From Planctomycetota bacterium (lineage in GTDB: Bacteria; Planctomycetota; Phycisphaerae; Phycisphaerales; UBA5793), in contig JABFGK010000002.1 in assembly GCA_013112555.1 (NCBI GenBank), forward strand, positions 930,001 through 994,000: a DNA stretch of 64,000 nucleotides, in the 5' to 3' direction. Position 1 is the stretch's first letter. The number at the start of each line of letters is the position of its first letter. Below, piece by piece: positions 44,039 through 52,647 of the stretch. The notes below the pieces were generated by a model. It searched no databases. It saw only the letters and a list, made by a program, of their open reading frames with translations, and had not been told where the DNA came from. Both the position numbers and the translations under genes were made by a program.

Positions 44039-44249
44039 TTAGCCCCCGGCTCTGCCGGGGGAATGATGCGCAAGCATCATGCAAGACCTCCCCTCCGTCA
44101 TTCCCTCCCTCTTCCGTCATTCCCGCGCACGCGGGAATCCATCCTCTCCGATCTTCTTCCTTTCCTCCGTCATCCCGGCGCAGGCCGGGATCCATCTTTT
44201 CCTCCTCCTCTTCCCTTCACCGCCACCACCGGTGGCGGCTTTGTGAGCG
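44039..44249 (+). repeat. repeat block (families D, B, A, partial C)
   Basis: Family D at 44039-44080, B at 44116-44141, A at 44169-44194, and the first hairpin of C at 44220-44249. It occupies most of the spacer between two plus-strand genes. Confidence 0.88.
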
Positions 44250-44397
44250 CCCCCCCTCACTCGCCCCCTGCCGCATTATCCGACTTCTTTGTCCAATATG
44301 GCCCGGTGCTGCCGATACTCATTTTGTCCCACGCCATCGCGCCACACGACATGGGACACGCATCAATGAAGAAGTGCATCCCAAAGGAGCGTACACC

Positions 44398-46884
44398 ATG
44401 CTGCAATCACGTCTGCTGATCACTGCCGCCGTCATCCTGGCATGGGCCCTCCCATCCCACATGGCCCGGTCACAACGTCCTCCGCAGCAATCAAGCGACC
44501 TGCCCGATACCTCCTTCACCTACCGCGGCCAACTCCTGCGACTCGGTGAGCCGGTGACCGATCTGGTCGACTTCGAACTCACACTCTGGGGCGGCGCTGA
44601 AGACGGCAACCGCATCGGGCAACCTCAGTGGATCATCGGCCAATATGTGATGGACGGCCTGTTCTCCCTCACGCTCGACTTCGGGCCCGAAGCCTTCTCC
44701 GGAACCGAACCACGCTGGCTTGAAATCACCGTCCTGTCATCGGCCGACACCGAGCCGGTGACACTGACCCCCCGCCAACGAATCGCTGCGACACCCGTCG
44801 CGCTGTACGCACTGAAGTCACCGGTTGCCGAAACGCACACGCAGGGTGATGACGGAGGCGCAGTGGGCGCAATCGGAGCCAGGAGCGACTCGGGCGCACA
44901 GGGCAACACCACCGGGGCCCCGGGACCAAAGGGACGCGATGGGCTTGACGGCGACGGGGTCACCGGCCGTGTGGGTGATGATCAGCAGCAAAACCCGCAG
45001 GGCTCCTGGGTTTCCAATGGCAATGACATTTATTACATCGCCGGCAACGTCGGCATCGGCACCAGCACACCCGGCAACCCACTCCAAACCGAGAATGCCA
45101 GCCCCAACGGCACTGCCATTGTCGGCTGGGCCCGCTCCTCCGGCTCCAACCTCGGCGTCTACGGTCTGGCCAATGGTGCCACCGGCACCGGCGTCTTCGG
45201 ACTTGCTAAATCGGAATCGAGTGTTGTTAACTACGGCGGCCGCTTCGAAAGCCGGTCGTCGGTCGGGCGCGGTGTCTATGCAATTGCTTCAGATAGCGGA
45301 TCAAGCCAATCCTTCGGCGGCTGGTTCCAGAGCAACTCCTCCAAAGGTCGAGGCATTCAGGGATTCGTCAGCAGTGCCACCGGCAAGACCTACGGCGGGA
45401 TATTCCAAAGCAATAGTGACGAAGGCTATGGACTGTACGCTTACACCTCCTCCGACTCCGGATCTCCTTATGCGCTCTACGCGAAAACCAACAGCGCCAC
45501 CGGCTACGCCGGCTTCTTCGTCGGCGGCCGATCCTACTTCCAGAACAACGTCGGGATTGGCATCATCAATCCCTCGGTGCCACTCCACACGACCGGCAAC
45601 GTTACCTTTGCCAGCGGCTGGAGGCTGGTCGAGACGGCCGGCGTGAGCAACATCGTTGGGGGCTATACCCTCAATGTGATCGAGAATGGGTTGCAGGGCG
45701 CTGTCATCAGCGGAGGCGGATCTGAGTTGCAACCGAATACCATCGTCACTGACGGATCGTGGGCAACTATCGGCGGGGGGGCCGGCAATACTGCTTCATC
45801 AGACAGCGCGACGATTGCGGGGGGCTTTCTTAATACCGCATCGGGATCGCATGGCACCGTCGCCGGTGGTTACACGAATACCGCGTCGGGCACATATTCG
45901 TTCACAGGTGGCGGCTACACCAACACGGCATCAGGAAGTTATGCAACCGCCGGAGGAGGCTACGGCAATACGGCCACCCAGATGTATACTACGGTGGGCG
46001 GTGGAATCAGCAATGCGGCATCGTCAGCCTTCTGTGCGATATCCGGTGGATACCTGAACCAGGCCACCGCCGCGGCTGCAACAGTCGGTGGCGGACAGCA
46101 AAACACTGCGTCCAGTAGCTATGCAACCGTGTCCGGCGGAATCGGGAATAGCGCAACCAATGAGGAAGCAACGGTCGCCGGAGGATATATGAACGCCGCC
46201 ACAGGCGCTTATGCAACGGCGTCCGGGGGATCAGGGAATCTGTCAAGCGGGAGCGCCTCCTCGGTGCTCGGTGGTTCAAACGGTGTCGCTTCTGGTAGTT
46301 ATTCTGTTGCATGCGGCGGCCTGTCGAACGAAGCAATCGACTTCGGCGCATTTGCCGCCGGATACCGCGCCAAGGCAAATCACTCCGGCGCGTTTGTCTG
46401 GGGTGATACGAGTGTCGCTGCCGACGTAACATCTTCGCGAACTTATGAGTGGACCATCCGCTCGACCGGCGGCGTTCGTTTCTATACCAGCACGGACCTG
46501 TCAACCGGCGTGACACTCGCAGCAGGCGGCAGCGGCTGGGCAGCGGTGTGTGATCGAAATCAGAAAGAGAACTTCGAACGCCTCGACACGCGCGACGTGC
46601 TGAACAAAGTCTGTGCGATCCCCATGACTACATGGAACTACAAAACGCAGGATGACGCCATCCGACACATGGGGCCGATGGCGCAGGACTTCTGGCATGC
46701 ATTCGAACTCGGGGCCGACGAACTGCGCATTAACACCATCGATGCCGACGGGGTTGCCCTGGCTGCGATCCAAGGGTTGAATGAGATCGTCAAGGAACAA
46801 GACGCTGAGATCAAGGACCTCAAGCAGCGCCTCGCCAGACTCGAAGCCGTGGTCGCAGCCCTGGCCGCCGCAGACTCTGAGTAG
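44398..46884 (+). CDS. trimeric adhesin/tail-fibre-like protein with S74 chaperone domain
   Basis: 828 residues from MLQSRLLITAAV, with AAGGAG nine bases upstream; a signal peptide follows. After a domain typical of secreted planctomycete proteins (DTSFTYRGQLLRLGEPVTD) come a short collagen-like stretch (GPKGRDGLDGDGVTG), repeats rich in G and S, and YadA-head-like repeats of about 14-16 residues (TVAGGYTNTASGTYSFTGGG). The C-terminus is an intramolecular chaperone of peptidase family S74 (NQKENFERLDTRDVLNKVCA, HMGPMAQDFWHAF, GVALAAIQGLNEIV) and a coiled coil. The canonical catalytic Ser of the S-D-x-x-x-K motif is Cys here (CDRNQK). It is probably a surface fibre. Confidence 0.85.
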   Translation: MLQSRLLITAAVILAWALPSHMARSQRPPQQSSDLPDTSFTYRGQLLRLGEPVTDLVDFELTLWGGAEDGNRIGQPQWIIGQYVMDGLFSLTLDFGPEAFSGTEPRWLEITVLSSADTEPVTLTPRQRIAATPVALYALKSPVAETHTQGDDGGAVGAIGARSDSGAQGNTTGAPGPKGRDGLDGDGVTGRVGDDQQQNPQGSWVSNGNDIYYIAGNVGIGTSTPGNPLQTENASPNGTAIVGWARSSGSNLGVYGLANGATGTGVFGLAKSESSVVNYGGRFESRSSVGRGVYAIASDSGSSQSFGGWFQSNSSKGRGIQGFVSSATGKTYGGIFQSNSDEGYGLYAYTSSDSGSPYALYAKTNSATGYAGFFVGGRSYFQNNVGIGIINPSVPLHTTGNVTFASGWRLVETAGVSNIVGGYTLNVIENGLQGAVISGGGSELQPNTIVTDGSWATIGGGAGNTASSDSATIAGGFLNTASGSHGTVAGGYTNTASGTYSFTGGGYTNTASGSYATAGGGYGNTATQMYTTVGGGISNAASSAFCAISGGYLNQATAAAATVGGGQQNTASSSYATVSGGIGNSATNEEATVAGGYMNAATGAYATASGGSGNLSSGSASSVLGGSNGVASGSYSVACGGLSNEAIDFGAFAAGYRAKANHSGAFVWGDTSVAADVTSSRTYEWTIRSTGGVRFYTSTDLSTGVTLAAGGSGWAAVCDRNQKENFERLDTRDVLNKVCAIPMTTWNYKTQDDAIRHMGPMAQDFWHAFELGADELRINTIDADGVALAAIQGLNEIVKEQDAEIKDLKQRLARLEAVVAALAAADSE

Positions 46885-46890
46885 TCCCCC

Positions 46891-47290
46891 GGATCGCCAA
46901 TCTCCCGATTGGCGCTTTTCCTTCTACCGCCACCGCCGGTGGCGGCTTTGTGAGCACGCGTGGTAGGTCAGGACGAGGTCCACCGAGTCCTGACAGACGA
47001 TTCATCCGACAAGTGCAATGGCCCGCTTACTCACGTGCGCGGCTCGTCGGAGGCGCCCGGATCGCCAATCTCCCGATTGGCGCTTTTCCTTCTACCGCCA
47101 CCGCCGGTGGCGGCTTTGTGAGCACGCGTGGTAGGTCAGGACGAGGTCCACCGAGTCCTGACAGACGATTCATCCGACAAGTGCAATGGCCCGCTTACTC
47201 ACGTGCGCGGCTCGTCGGAGGCGCCCGGATCGCCAATCTCCCGATTGGCACTCTTGTTGTTACTGCCACCACCGGTGGCGGCTTTGTTGC
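46891..47290 (+). repeat. 168-bp tandem repeat, about 2.4 units
   Basis: The word ggatcgccaatctcccgatt begins at 46891, 47059 and 47227, a period of 168 bp. Each unit joins the two family C hairpins, in reversed order, to a unique piece (gtaggtcaggacgaggtcca and following). The third unit is partial and diverged. It fills most of the gap from 46885 to 47418; 168 is divisible by three, so a false frame runs through it. The rest of the gap (47291-47418) shows nothing recognisable. Confidence 0.9.
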
Positions 47291-47418
47291 CCGCTTATTC
47301 ACGTGCGTGCATGCGCGTGCGCGGCTCGTCGGGCAAGGAGAGGATTGTCCTCAATAACCCGATCGTCATTGGTTGCCAACAACAGGACAATAGGAGCCGT
47401 TGAATCCTATCATTGCCC

Positions 47419-48408
47419 ATGAATGCCAATGCAGATTCGCCGGCCTGCGGCGAGGGAGCCGTGCCGGAAAAACCAATTCAATTCACTGGCAAACTCGCAT
47501 GCATCAAATGCGATTACGACCTTCGCGGCTTAGCGCTGGAGGGCCCGTGTCCCGAGTGCGGTGCACCGATCGCAGAAACCTGGCATCGCGATATGCTGCG
47601 ATTCGCAGACCTGGTCTGGCTGAAGCGTGTGCGGCTCGGCTTGCGGTTGATCGTGGCGAGTTTTGTTGTTCCTTTCCTGGTGACGATCCCCGCAGGCATT
47701 GCTGGCGGGCCGCTGATCGTTCGCTCGGGTGACTCTGTTATTTCGCGTACCATACAGTTCACCTCGATTGGTATCCTGTGTGCATTGGGGCTGGCCGTAC
47801 TGGTTGCCTATTCGGTTGGAATCTGGCTCGCGACCGAGCCGAATCCGGCTGCCTCAATGAAGACTGAGCGGGCACATTTGGCACGTGCCCGGTGGTCGGG
47901 CGTTCTTGTACCATTCATCGGTGCAGCAGGACTTGGTGCCGGCTGTGCATCCACGTCAATCGACGATCATCTTGCTCTTCGGGCTTGCTTTCTTGTGGCA
48001 CTCCTATGTGTGTTATACCTTCTTTGCCACCTGGCGCTACTTGGTCCGGTGGTCTCTGTGATATCGAAAAGAGGGGTTGCCGCAACGCGCAGGAAGACGC
48101 TGGCGGTGCGCCGATCAGGCTGGATCAAATCTTGGCGGGTCTTTCGCGGGTTCCTTGTTGTATGTGCCGTCATCTACATTGCCCTGACAGTGTGGGCACT
48201 CGTGTCTCTCTCGTTCCCGGCATCCAGCGTTACCACCATCACGTCGATACTCATGATTGTGACGCCCATCGTGTGTCACGGGGCAGCAGCCAGCAACATG
48301 AGCGAGACCACGGCGGTGGTCAGTTATGAACTGCAGTTCGGCACAAAGCTGGGAGATCGGCGGGAAGCCATACGCGAGGCATCGCCGACGCTGGAATCGC
48401 TCGATTGA
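47419..48408 (+). CDS. zinc-ribbon membrane protein, paralogue 1
   Basis: About 329 residues from the ATG at 47419; a TTG two codons upstream is possible. No good ribosome site is seen. An N-terminal zinc ribbon (C-x2-C-x-YDLRGL then CPECG) is common in planctomycete membrane proteins, usually next to uncharacterised membrane domains. Six or so helices follow in pairs (IVASFVVPFLVTIPAGI; IQFTSIGILCALGLAVLV; FLVALLCVLYLLCHLALLG; GFLVVCAVIYIALTVWALV). Base composition is G-leaning on the + strand, unlike its paralogue, and its last third is duplicated downstream at 49626-49964. Confidence 0.8.
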   Translation: MNANADSPACGEGAVPEKPIQFTGKLACIKCDYDLRGLALEGPCPECGAPIAETWHRDMLRFADLVWLKRVRLGLRLIVASFVVPFLVTIPAGIAGGPLIVRSGDSVISRTIQFTSIGILCALGLAVLVAYSVGIWLATEPNPAASMKTERAHLARARWSGVLVPFIGAAGLGAGCASTSIDDHLALRACFLVALLCVLYLLCHLALLGPVVSVISKRGVAATRRKTLAVRRSGWIKSWRVFRGFLVVCAVIYIALTVWALVSLSFPASSVTTITSILMIVTPIVCHGAAASNMSETTAVVSYELQFGTKLGDRREAIREASPTLESLD

Positions 48409-48468
48409 ATCGACAGATGATACCGGTTCAGTGGTTGGACTCTCAGGATGGCGAGTGAGGGGGGAGGG

Positions 48469-48509
48469 GATCGCGCTCCGCTTCGCGTCGCGGCTAACTG
48501 ATTGGGTTT
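48469..48509 (+). repeat. duplicated repeat, copy 1 of three
   Basis: About 40 bases starting gatcgcgctccgcttcgcgt, then cgcggctaactg. Copies 2 and 3 are at 50011-50052 and 50081-50114. Copies 1 and 2 each follow the end of a zinc-ribbon gene or gene fragment, which suggests they moved as part of the same duplicated segment. Confidence 0.8.
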
Positions 48510-48653
48510 GATGGTGGGACGTGACGGTGGACGGGTGCGTGCAGGCCTTTTCTTAACAATCACCTCGCCTGGGTCGATGACAAGTGACCGCGCCATGCCT
48601 TCCGTCACCACCCCCGCTCCCCGTCGCCCCTGATTCCCATACAATGCTCCACG

Positions 48654-49616
48654 ATGTCTGACGACCGTCTGCAACGCGAACTGCCCTGTGTCAATTGCGC
48701 CTACGACCTGAGAGGATTGGCGACGGACGGCCCGTGTCCGGAATGTGGCAAACCGATCGCAGCAACATGGAATCGCGATCTGCTGCGGTTTGCAGACATA
48801 GCCCAACTCCGCCGACTCGTACGCAGCATGGAACTGTTAAGCACCAGTGCCAAGGTCCCCTTCCTCACAATGGCGGCCGAATTCGTCCTGTGGCCGGCCC
48901 TGCTGCAAGTCATGAATCCAGGCTTTGTGAATCGTTGGGGGGGCGTGACTATGGCGGCCCCGTTGTTGATTGCTTTCGCGATCGGTGCCGCTCTCTATCT
49001 GGCCGGGATTCATCGATTCCCATATGACGATACCTCCGAACTTCACGAACAGGGCAAGTCGCACCGAGATCATCGCGCCCGCGTGATCGGATACGCAGCC
49101 CCATTCCTTGTCATAGCCGGACTCGCCGGCTGCTTGTGGATACTCAATCAGAATGCTGCCACAGCCCTGCAGCAGGCCAAGGCATTCATCCTCATGGCCA
49201 ACGTGTGCTTCCTGCTCCTGATGTACCATGTTCTCACAACCTGTCGCATCATGTATCACCTTGCACAACGAGGTCACACAGGATCGCACAAGAAGACGAG
49301 AGACATGCTCAGGACGAGTGAATTTGTGTGCAGGAAGTCCGGTCCGATCCTGGCCGCGGTCGCACTCATGGCTGCCGTTATCATGGTTGTGTTCATGTAT
49401 GCCGCACCATCATCAATCTACGTTCTGAAGTGGGCCTATATTCATGCCATAGTGACGATTGGTGCCATCATCCTGACACCGCTGACGGTCTCGGGCTTTG
49501 CCTTGAGCCTAAAGCCGATGGTTCGTCACGAGTACCAGAAGGCGCGATTGTTGTCTCTGCTATCGCCACAGCACCGGGGCACGCTGATCGAATCGCTGCC
49601 ATTGTCGCCGCCATGA
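48654..49616 (+). CDS. zinc-ribbon membrane protein, paralogue 2
   Basis: A 320-residue protein with the same layout as the previous paralogue: MSDDRLQRELPCVNCAYDLRGL then CPECGKPIAATWNRDLLRFAD, closely matching CPECGAPIAETWHRDMLRFAD in paralogue 1. Membrane helices follow (VPFLTMAAEFVLWPALL; MAAPLLIAFAIGAALYLAGI; IGYAAPFLVIAGLAGCLWIL; FILMANVCFLLLMYHVL; AAVALMAAVIMVVFMYA). The C-terminus (HEYQKARLLSLLSPQ) differs from paralogue 1. The + strand here is C-rich, unlike both flanking relatives. Function unknown. Confidence 0.82.
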   Translation: MSDDRLQRELPCVNCAYDLRGLATDGPCPECGKPIAATWNRDLLRFADIAQLRRLVRSMELLSTSAKVPFLTMAAEFVLWPALLQVMNPGFVNRWGGVTMAAPLLIAFAIGAALYLAGIHRFPYDDTSELHEQGKSHRDHRARVIGYAAPFLVIAGLAGCLWILNQNAATALQQAKAFILMANVCFLLLMYHVLTTCRIMYHLAQRGHTGSHKKTRDMLRTSEFVCRKSGPILAAVALMAAVIMVVFMYAAPSSIYVLKWAYIHAIVTIGAIILTPLTVSGFALSLKPMVRHEYQKARLLSLLSPQHRGTLIESLPLSPP

Positions 49617-49625
49617 TGCCTCGAT

Positions 49626-49964
49626 GTCATGTGCCGAGGCGCAAGAGGGCATTGATCGCTCGCAGAACTGGGCTGTTTTCTGGGTGGCCTGCTATTTCTG
49701 ACGTGTGCAGTGGTTGATGCGAGCATCAGCGTTGTTATGACGATGTGGGCGATGATTTCGCCGGATCCATACAGTGGACCGGCCCCGATCATTGCCCTGA
49801 TTCTTGTGCTCTTCGAGCCGGTTATCTGTCACGGGGCAGCAGCCAGCAACATGAGCGAGACCGCGGCGGTGGTCAGTTACGAACTGCAGTTCGGCATAAA
49901 GCTGGGAGATCGGCGGGAAGCCATACGCAAGGCATCGCCGGCGCTGGAATCGCTCAATTCATGA
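49626..49964 (+). pseudogene. decayed third zinc-ribbon paralogue (C-terminal part)
   Basis: A frameshifted remnant of paralogue 1. In one frame it reads RRKRALIARR, matching TRRKTLAVRR, then the match continues in another frame to the ending NMSETAAVVSYELQFGIKLG, which matches NMSETTAVVSYELQFGTKLG. The longest clean segment begins at 49710. The zinc ribbon and first helices are missing. It is followed, like paralogue 1, by a copy of the ctccgcttcgcgtcgcggct repeat. Confidence 0.8.
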
Positions 49965-50010
49965 CGAGACCGATTCACCGATATGACCCTGGTTATGGCA
50001 AATGAGGGGG

Positions 50011-50114
50011 GATCGCGCTCCGCTTCGCGTCGCGGCTAACTGGTTGGGTTTGCGGGCTTGATGGGGGGGCGTGCGTCTATACGCGCTCCGCTTTGCGTCG
50101 CGGCTAACTGGTGG
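50011..50114 (+). repeat. duplicated repeat, copies 2 and 3
   Basis: Two copies, at 50011-50052 and 50081-50114. The second overlaps the end of parB: the parB stop codon (minus strand, 50104-50106) lies in its ctaactgg segment. Confidence 0.8.
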
Positions 50115-51339
50115 GGTCGGTCACTTTTTTCACAAACTGTTCGAACTCGGCGACGGTGGCGAACTTGAATGTGATGTCGCCGGACTGTCGGGATTTGTGC
50201 AGGCGGACGACCGCGCGCAGGCCGAGTGCCTGCGTGAGCTGGTTTTCGATGTTGATGAGGTAGTCCGGCTTGCTGCCGGCACGTTTGAGTGATGGGTGGG
50301 CGCCGGCCCCTCCCGACCCCCCTGCTGCTGCGGTTCCCGAGGACCCGCTGAGTCGTGTGAGCGATTCGGTGCGGAGTCGGTCAATTCGTGATTCGAGTTC
50401 GCGGACGGACCAGCCTTCTTCGATGACAGCCCGGGCCAGCTCGCGGCGGACATCGTGGTCGGTGCAGGCCAGCAGCGCTTTGGCATGGCCCAGGCCGAGG
50501 CGGCCGTCGCGAATAAGCGACTTGGTATCATTGTCTAATGTGTTGAGGCGCAACAGGTTAGCAACGGTTGGCCGTTCGATGCCGACACGTTCGGAAACCT
50601 GTGCCTGCGTCAGGTCGAACTCGTCCATGAGTTTTTGGAATGCTTCGGCCCGTTCGATCGGGTTCAGGTCTTCACGTTGAAGGTTCTCGATGAGGGCGAA
50701 CTCGGCAGCCTCGGCGCTGCTGATATCGCGGACGACGGCAGGAATGGTCTTCAGGCCGGCCAGTTGGGCAGCGCGCCAGCGGCGTTCGCCGGCGACGAGT
50801 TGATAGTGCTGGCTCGTCTCATCAACTCCCCCTCCCCCGCTGCCTCCCCCACTGCCGCCCCCACTGCCGCCGGCTGTTGGGATGGTACGAACGACGATCG
50901 GCTGCATGACGCCGGCCCGCCTGATTGAGGCTGCCAGGCTTTCGAGCGATTGTTGGTTGATTGATTGGCGCGGCTGGTTTGGATTCACATCTATTTGGTT
51001 GACAGGCACATACGCCAATCCTGAGGACGTGGGTGTGCTTGAGTCATTGTGTGATGATGTGGTGTCAGATGATGGGTCGGCGCCGCGGCGCGGCTCGCGT
51101 GACTCTGCAGCTTGGTCGTTGGGTGTCGGCTGTACCGGGACGGGGTCTTTGAGGAGGCTGCTCAGGCCTCGGCCGAGCCGAGGTTTGAGTGATTTGGCCC
51201 TTTTTTTTGGCTTGGGAGGAGCGTTGGTGGTTGCGTCTGAGTTTGGTTTGTCTTTCGCCACGGCTGGGGCCTCCATGCCTGCAGGACCACCTGTGTTTGG
51301 TGTTTGTTTGGTATATTTCAGGCTTTCGCGTCTACTCAT
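50104..51339 (-). CDS. parB: chromosome-partitioning protein ParB
   Basis: A 411-residue ParB, which spreads on DNA from parS and helps load condensin. A basic N-terminus with KPRLGRGLSSLL is followed by a low-complexity linker, the ParB/Srx CTP-binding domain (VPVNQIDVNPNQPRQ, then GERRWRAAQLAG, ENLQREDLNPIERAEA), the helix-turn-helix (LTQAQVSERVGIERPTVANLLRL) and a C-terminal dimerisation domain. A glycine-serine insert ([15 protein letters not shown], coordinates about 50822-50876) splits the CTPase domain. The ATG at 51339 is used; an internal ATG at 51276 is possible. Two parS sites lie just upstream; no parA is adjacent. Confidence 0.93.
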   Translation of the reverse strand: MSRRESLKYTKQTPNTGGPAGMEAPAVAKDKPNSDATTNAPPKPKKRAKSLKPRLGRGLSSLLKDPVPVQPTPNDQAAESREPRRGADPSSDTTSSHNDSSTPTSSGLAYVPVNQIDVNPNQPRQSINQQSLESLAASIRRAGVMQPIVVRTIPTAGGSGGGSGGGSGGGGVDETSQHYQLVAGERRWRAAQLAGLKTIPAVVRDISSAEAAEFALIENLQREDLNPIERAEAFQKLMDEFDLTQAQVSERVGIERPTVANLLRLNTLDNDTKSLIRDGRLGLGHAKALLACTDHDVRRELARAVIEEGWSVRELESRIDRLRTESLTRLSGSSGTAAAGGSGGAGAHPSLKRAGSKPDYLINIENQLTQALGLRAVVRLHKSRQSGDITFKFATVAEFEQFVKKVTDPTS

Positions 51340-51434
51340 GGTATCGACACCGGGTGTGTTTGTCGCGCGTTCTGGGGCTTTGGGTTGAAAATGTTGTATG
51401 TCTTGATGGGGTGATCGATATGTGGGAACGTCAT

Positions 51435-51450
51435 TGTTCTACGTGGAACA
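51435..51450. promoter_or_regulatory. parS-like site (one mismatch)
   Basis: tgttctacgtggaaca, one base off the palindromic parS consensus. It is 96 bases upstream of the parB start. Confidence 0.85.
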
Positions 51451-51594
51451 CTGAGATCATGGCTCATCTGGGCCACTTGGGGCAATGGCACTCGGGGGGC
51501 GGAGTAGAGATGGTTTCGCCTCCCCTGCTCGTGGCCTTTAGCGTGGCGAGGATTGTCGGCATCGAGCATGTGGGTCATCATGGTTCCATGACAT

Positions 51595-51610
51595 TGTTCC
51601 ACGTGGAACA
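51595..51610. promoter_or_regulatory. parS site (perfect)
   Basis: tgttccacgtggaaca, a perfect 16-base palindrome equal to the common bacterial parS sequence bound by ParB. It lies 160 bases from the imperfect site. Confidence 0.93.
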
Positions 51611-52640
51611 TTATCGCGGCTGCGGGCTGCGGATTCTGCCCCGTGTCTTGGGCCGGTACAGCGAGGATCGTCTGATTCAGACATGCGGGGATCGGTGAAA
51701 GCACGGCATGAAGCCGATCGGTCGGAATCGGGCGGGATGGCGCGCGATAGATGCCAGGCAGTCGGAATCAAGCGGCGCGTGAGCCCGGGATGAGGTCTCC
51801 CGCTCTTGCACCGTGACGTGCACGCATGCGATTGATTCGATGCCGATACGAAAGGCGTCTTGATCTCGGGATCAAAGACCCGGCGATATTGTCTGCGACA
51901 GTGATCACATCCGGCTCAGCACTGTTCGGCCCGCGGCCCGGTATGCGATCCCGGTCACAGAATCACGTTCCGCCGCCGGTTCAGTATGCCTGCTGTGCCT
52001 GTGAAAGAACAGAGACAGCAAAAGGTCGTCGCGCGTGACACTGGCCTGGAGAGCCGCTTGGGCGCGGCCGCTGGCCTGTGTGTGTACCTGCGATGATGCT
52101 GGTCCCAGCCGGGGGGGCGGGCGGGGAGACGGTCGGCCCGAATAGCTCGTGCTTTTCACTTGCTGCTCGATTGTCCGGGGCCAGGCTTCCCAAAGCAACA
52201 CGTTTCTGATCGCGGAATCATCACTGTGGTAACGAGAACGGGGGGGTATACGCGAAGCCTATTCGTGCGACGGCTTGGGTGCGGCCGGCTGCGATTCTCG
52301 TCCCCAGTGTCGATGACACGTGTGATTCACCGATCAGTGGTCTGTGCACATGCGTGCGCGTGGCACGATCCAGTACGGCGCATTGTGTTAGCACTGCTCG
52401 AGGGGCCTGAATAGCCTGTTGTTTCATATTTATGTGTGTGTGTGTGTGTGCTGCAGTGTCGGCGTGGGCCTCCTGCCTGTATCTGAGGGTGCTGATCCTT
52501 CGATCGTGTTACTGTTGACGGCGTGATTGAGTGTATGGGAGGGAAGGGGCTTGTCAAGACTTTTGTTTGTGTTTTGTTTGGCACTTGGGCGGGGGGTGAG
52601 GGGCATACCCGGAGCCATCACCGATACACGCCACTTGCCG
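51611..52640. other. gene-poor region beside parS
   Basis: About 1 kb without a credible gene on either strand. Short open frames have no ribosome sites or family features. A (tg)9 run lies at 52433-52450. I see no parA, tRNA or DnaA box cluster here. It may be regulatory or decayed DNA near the inferred origin. Confidence 0.45.
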
Positions 52641-52647
52641 AGTTCCC

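Noticed and set aside
46950..47357. 135-codon frame with internal repeats
   Set aside because: It is the translation of the 168-bp tandem repeat (a multiple of three) and dispersed hairpins.
51700..52420. parA or another gene upstream of parB
   Set aside because: The open frames here are short, lack Walker motifs and have no ribosome sites.
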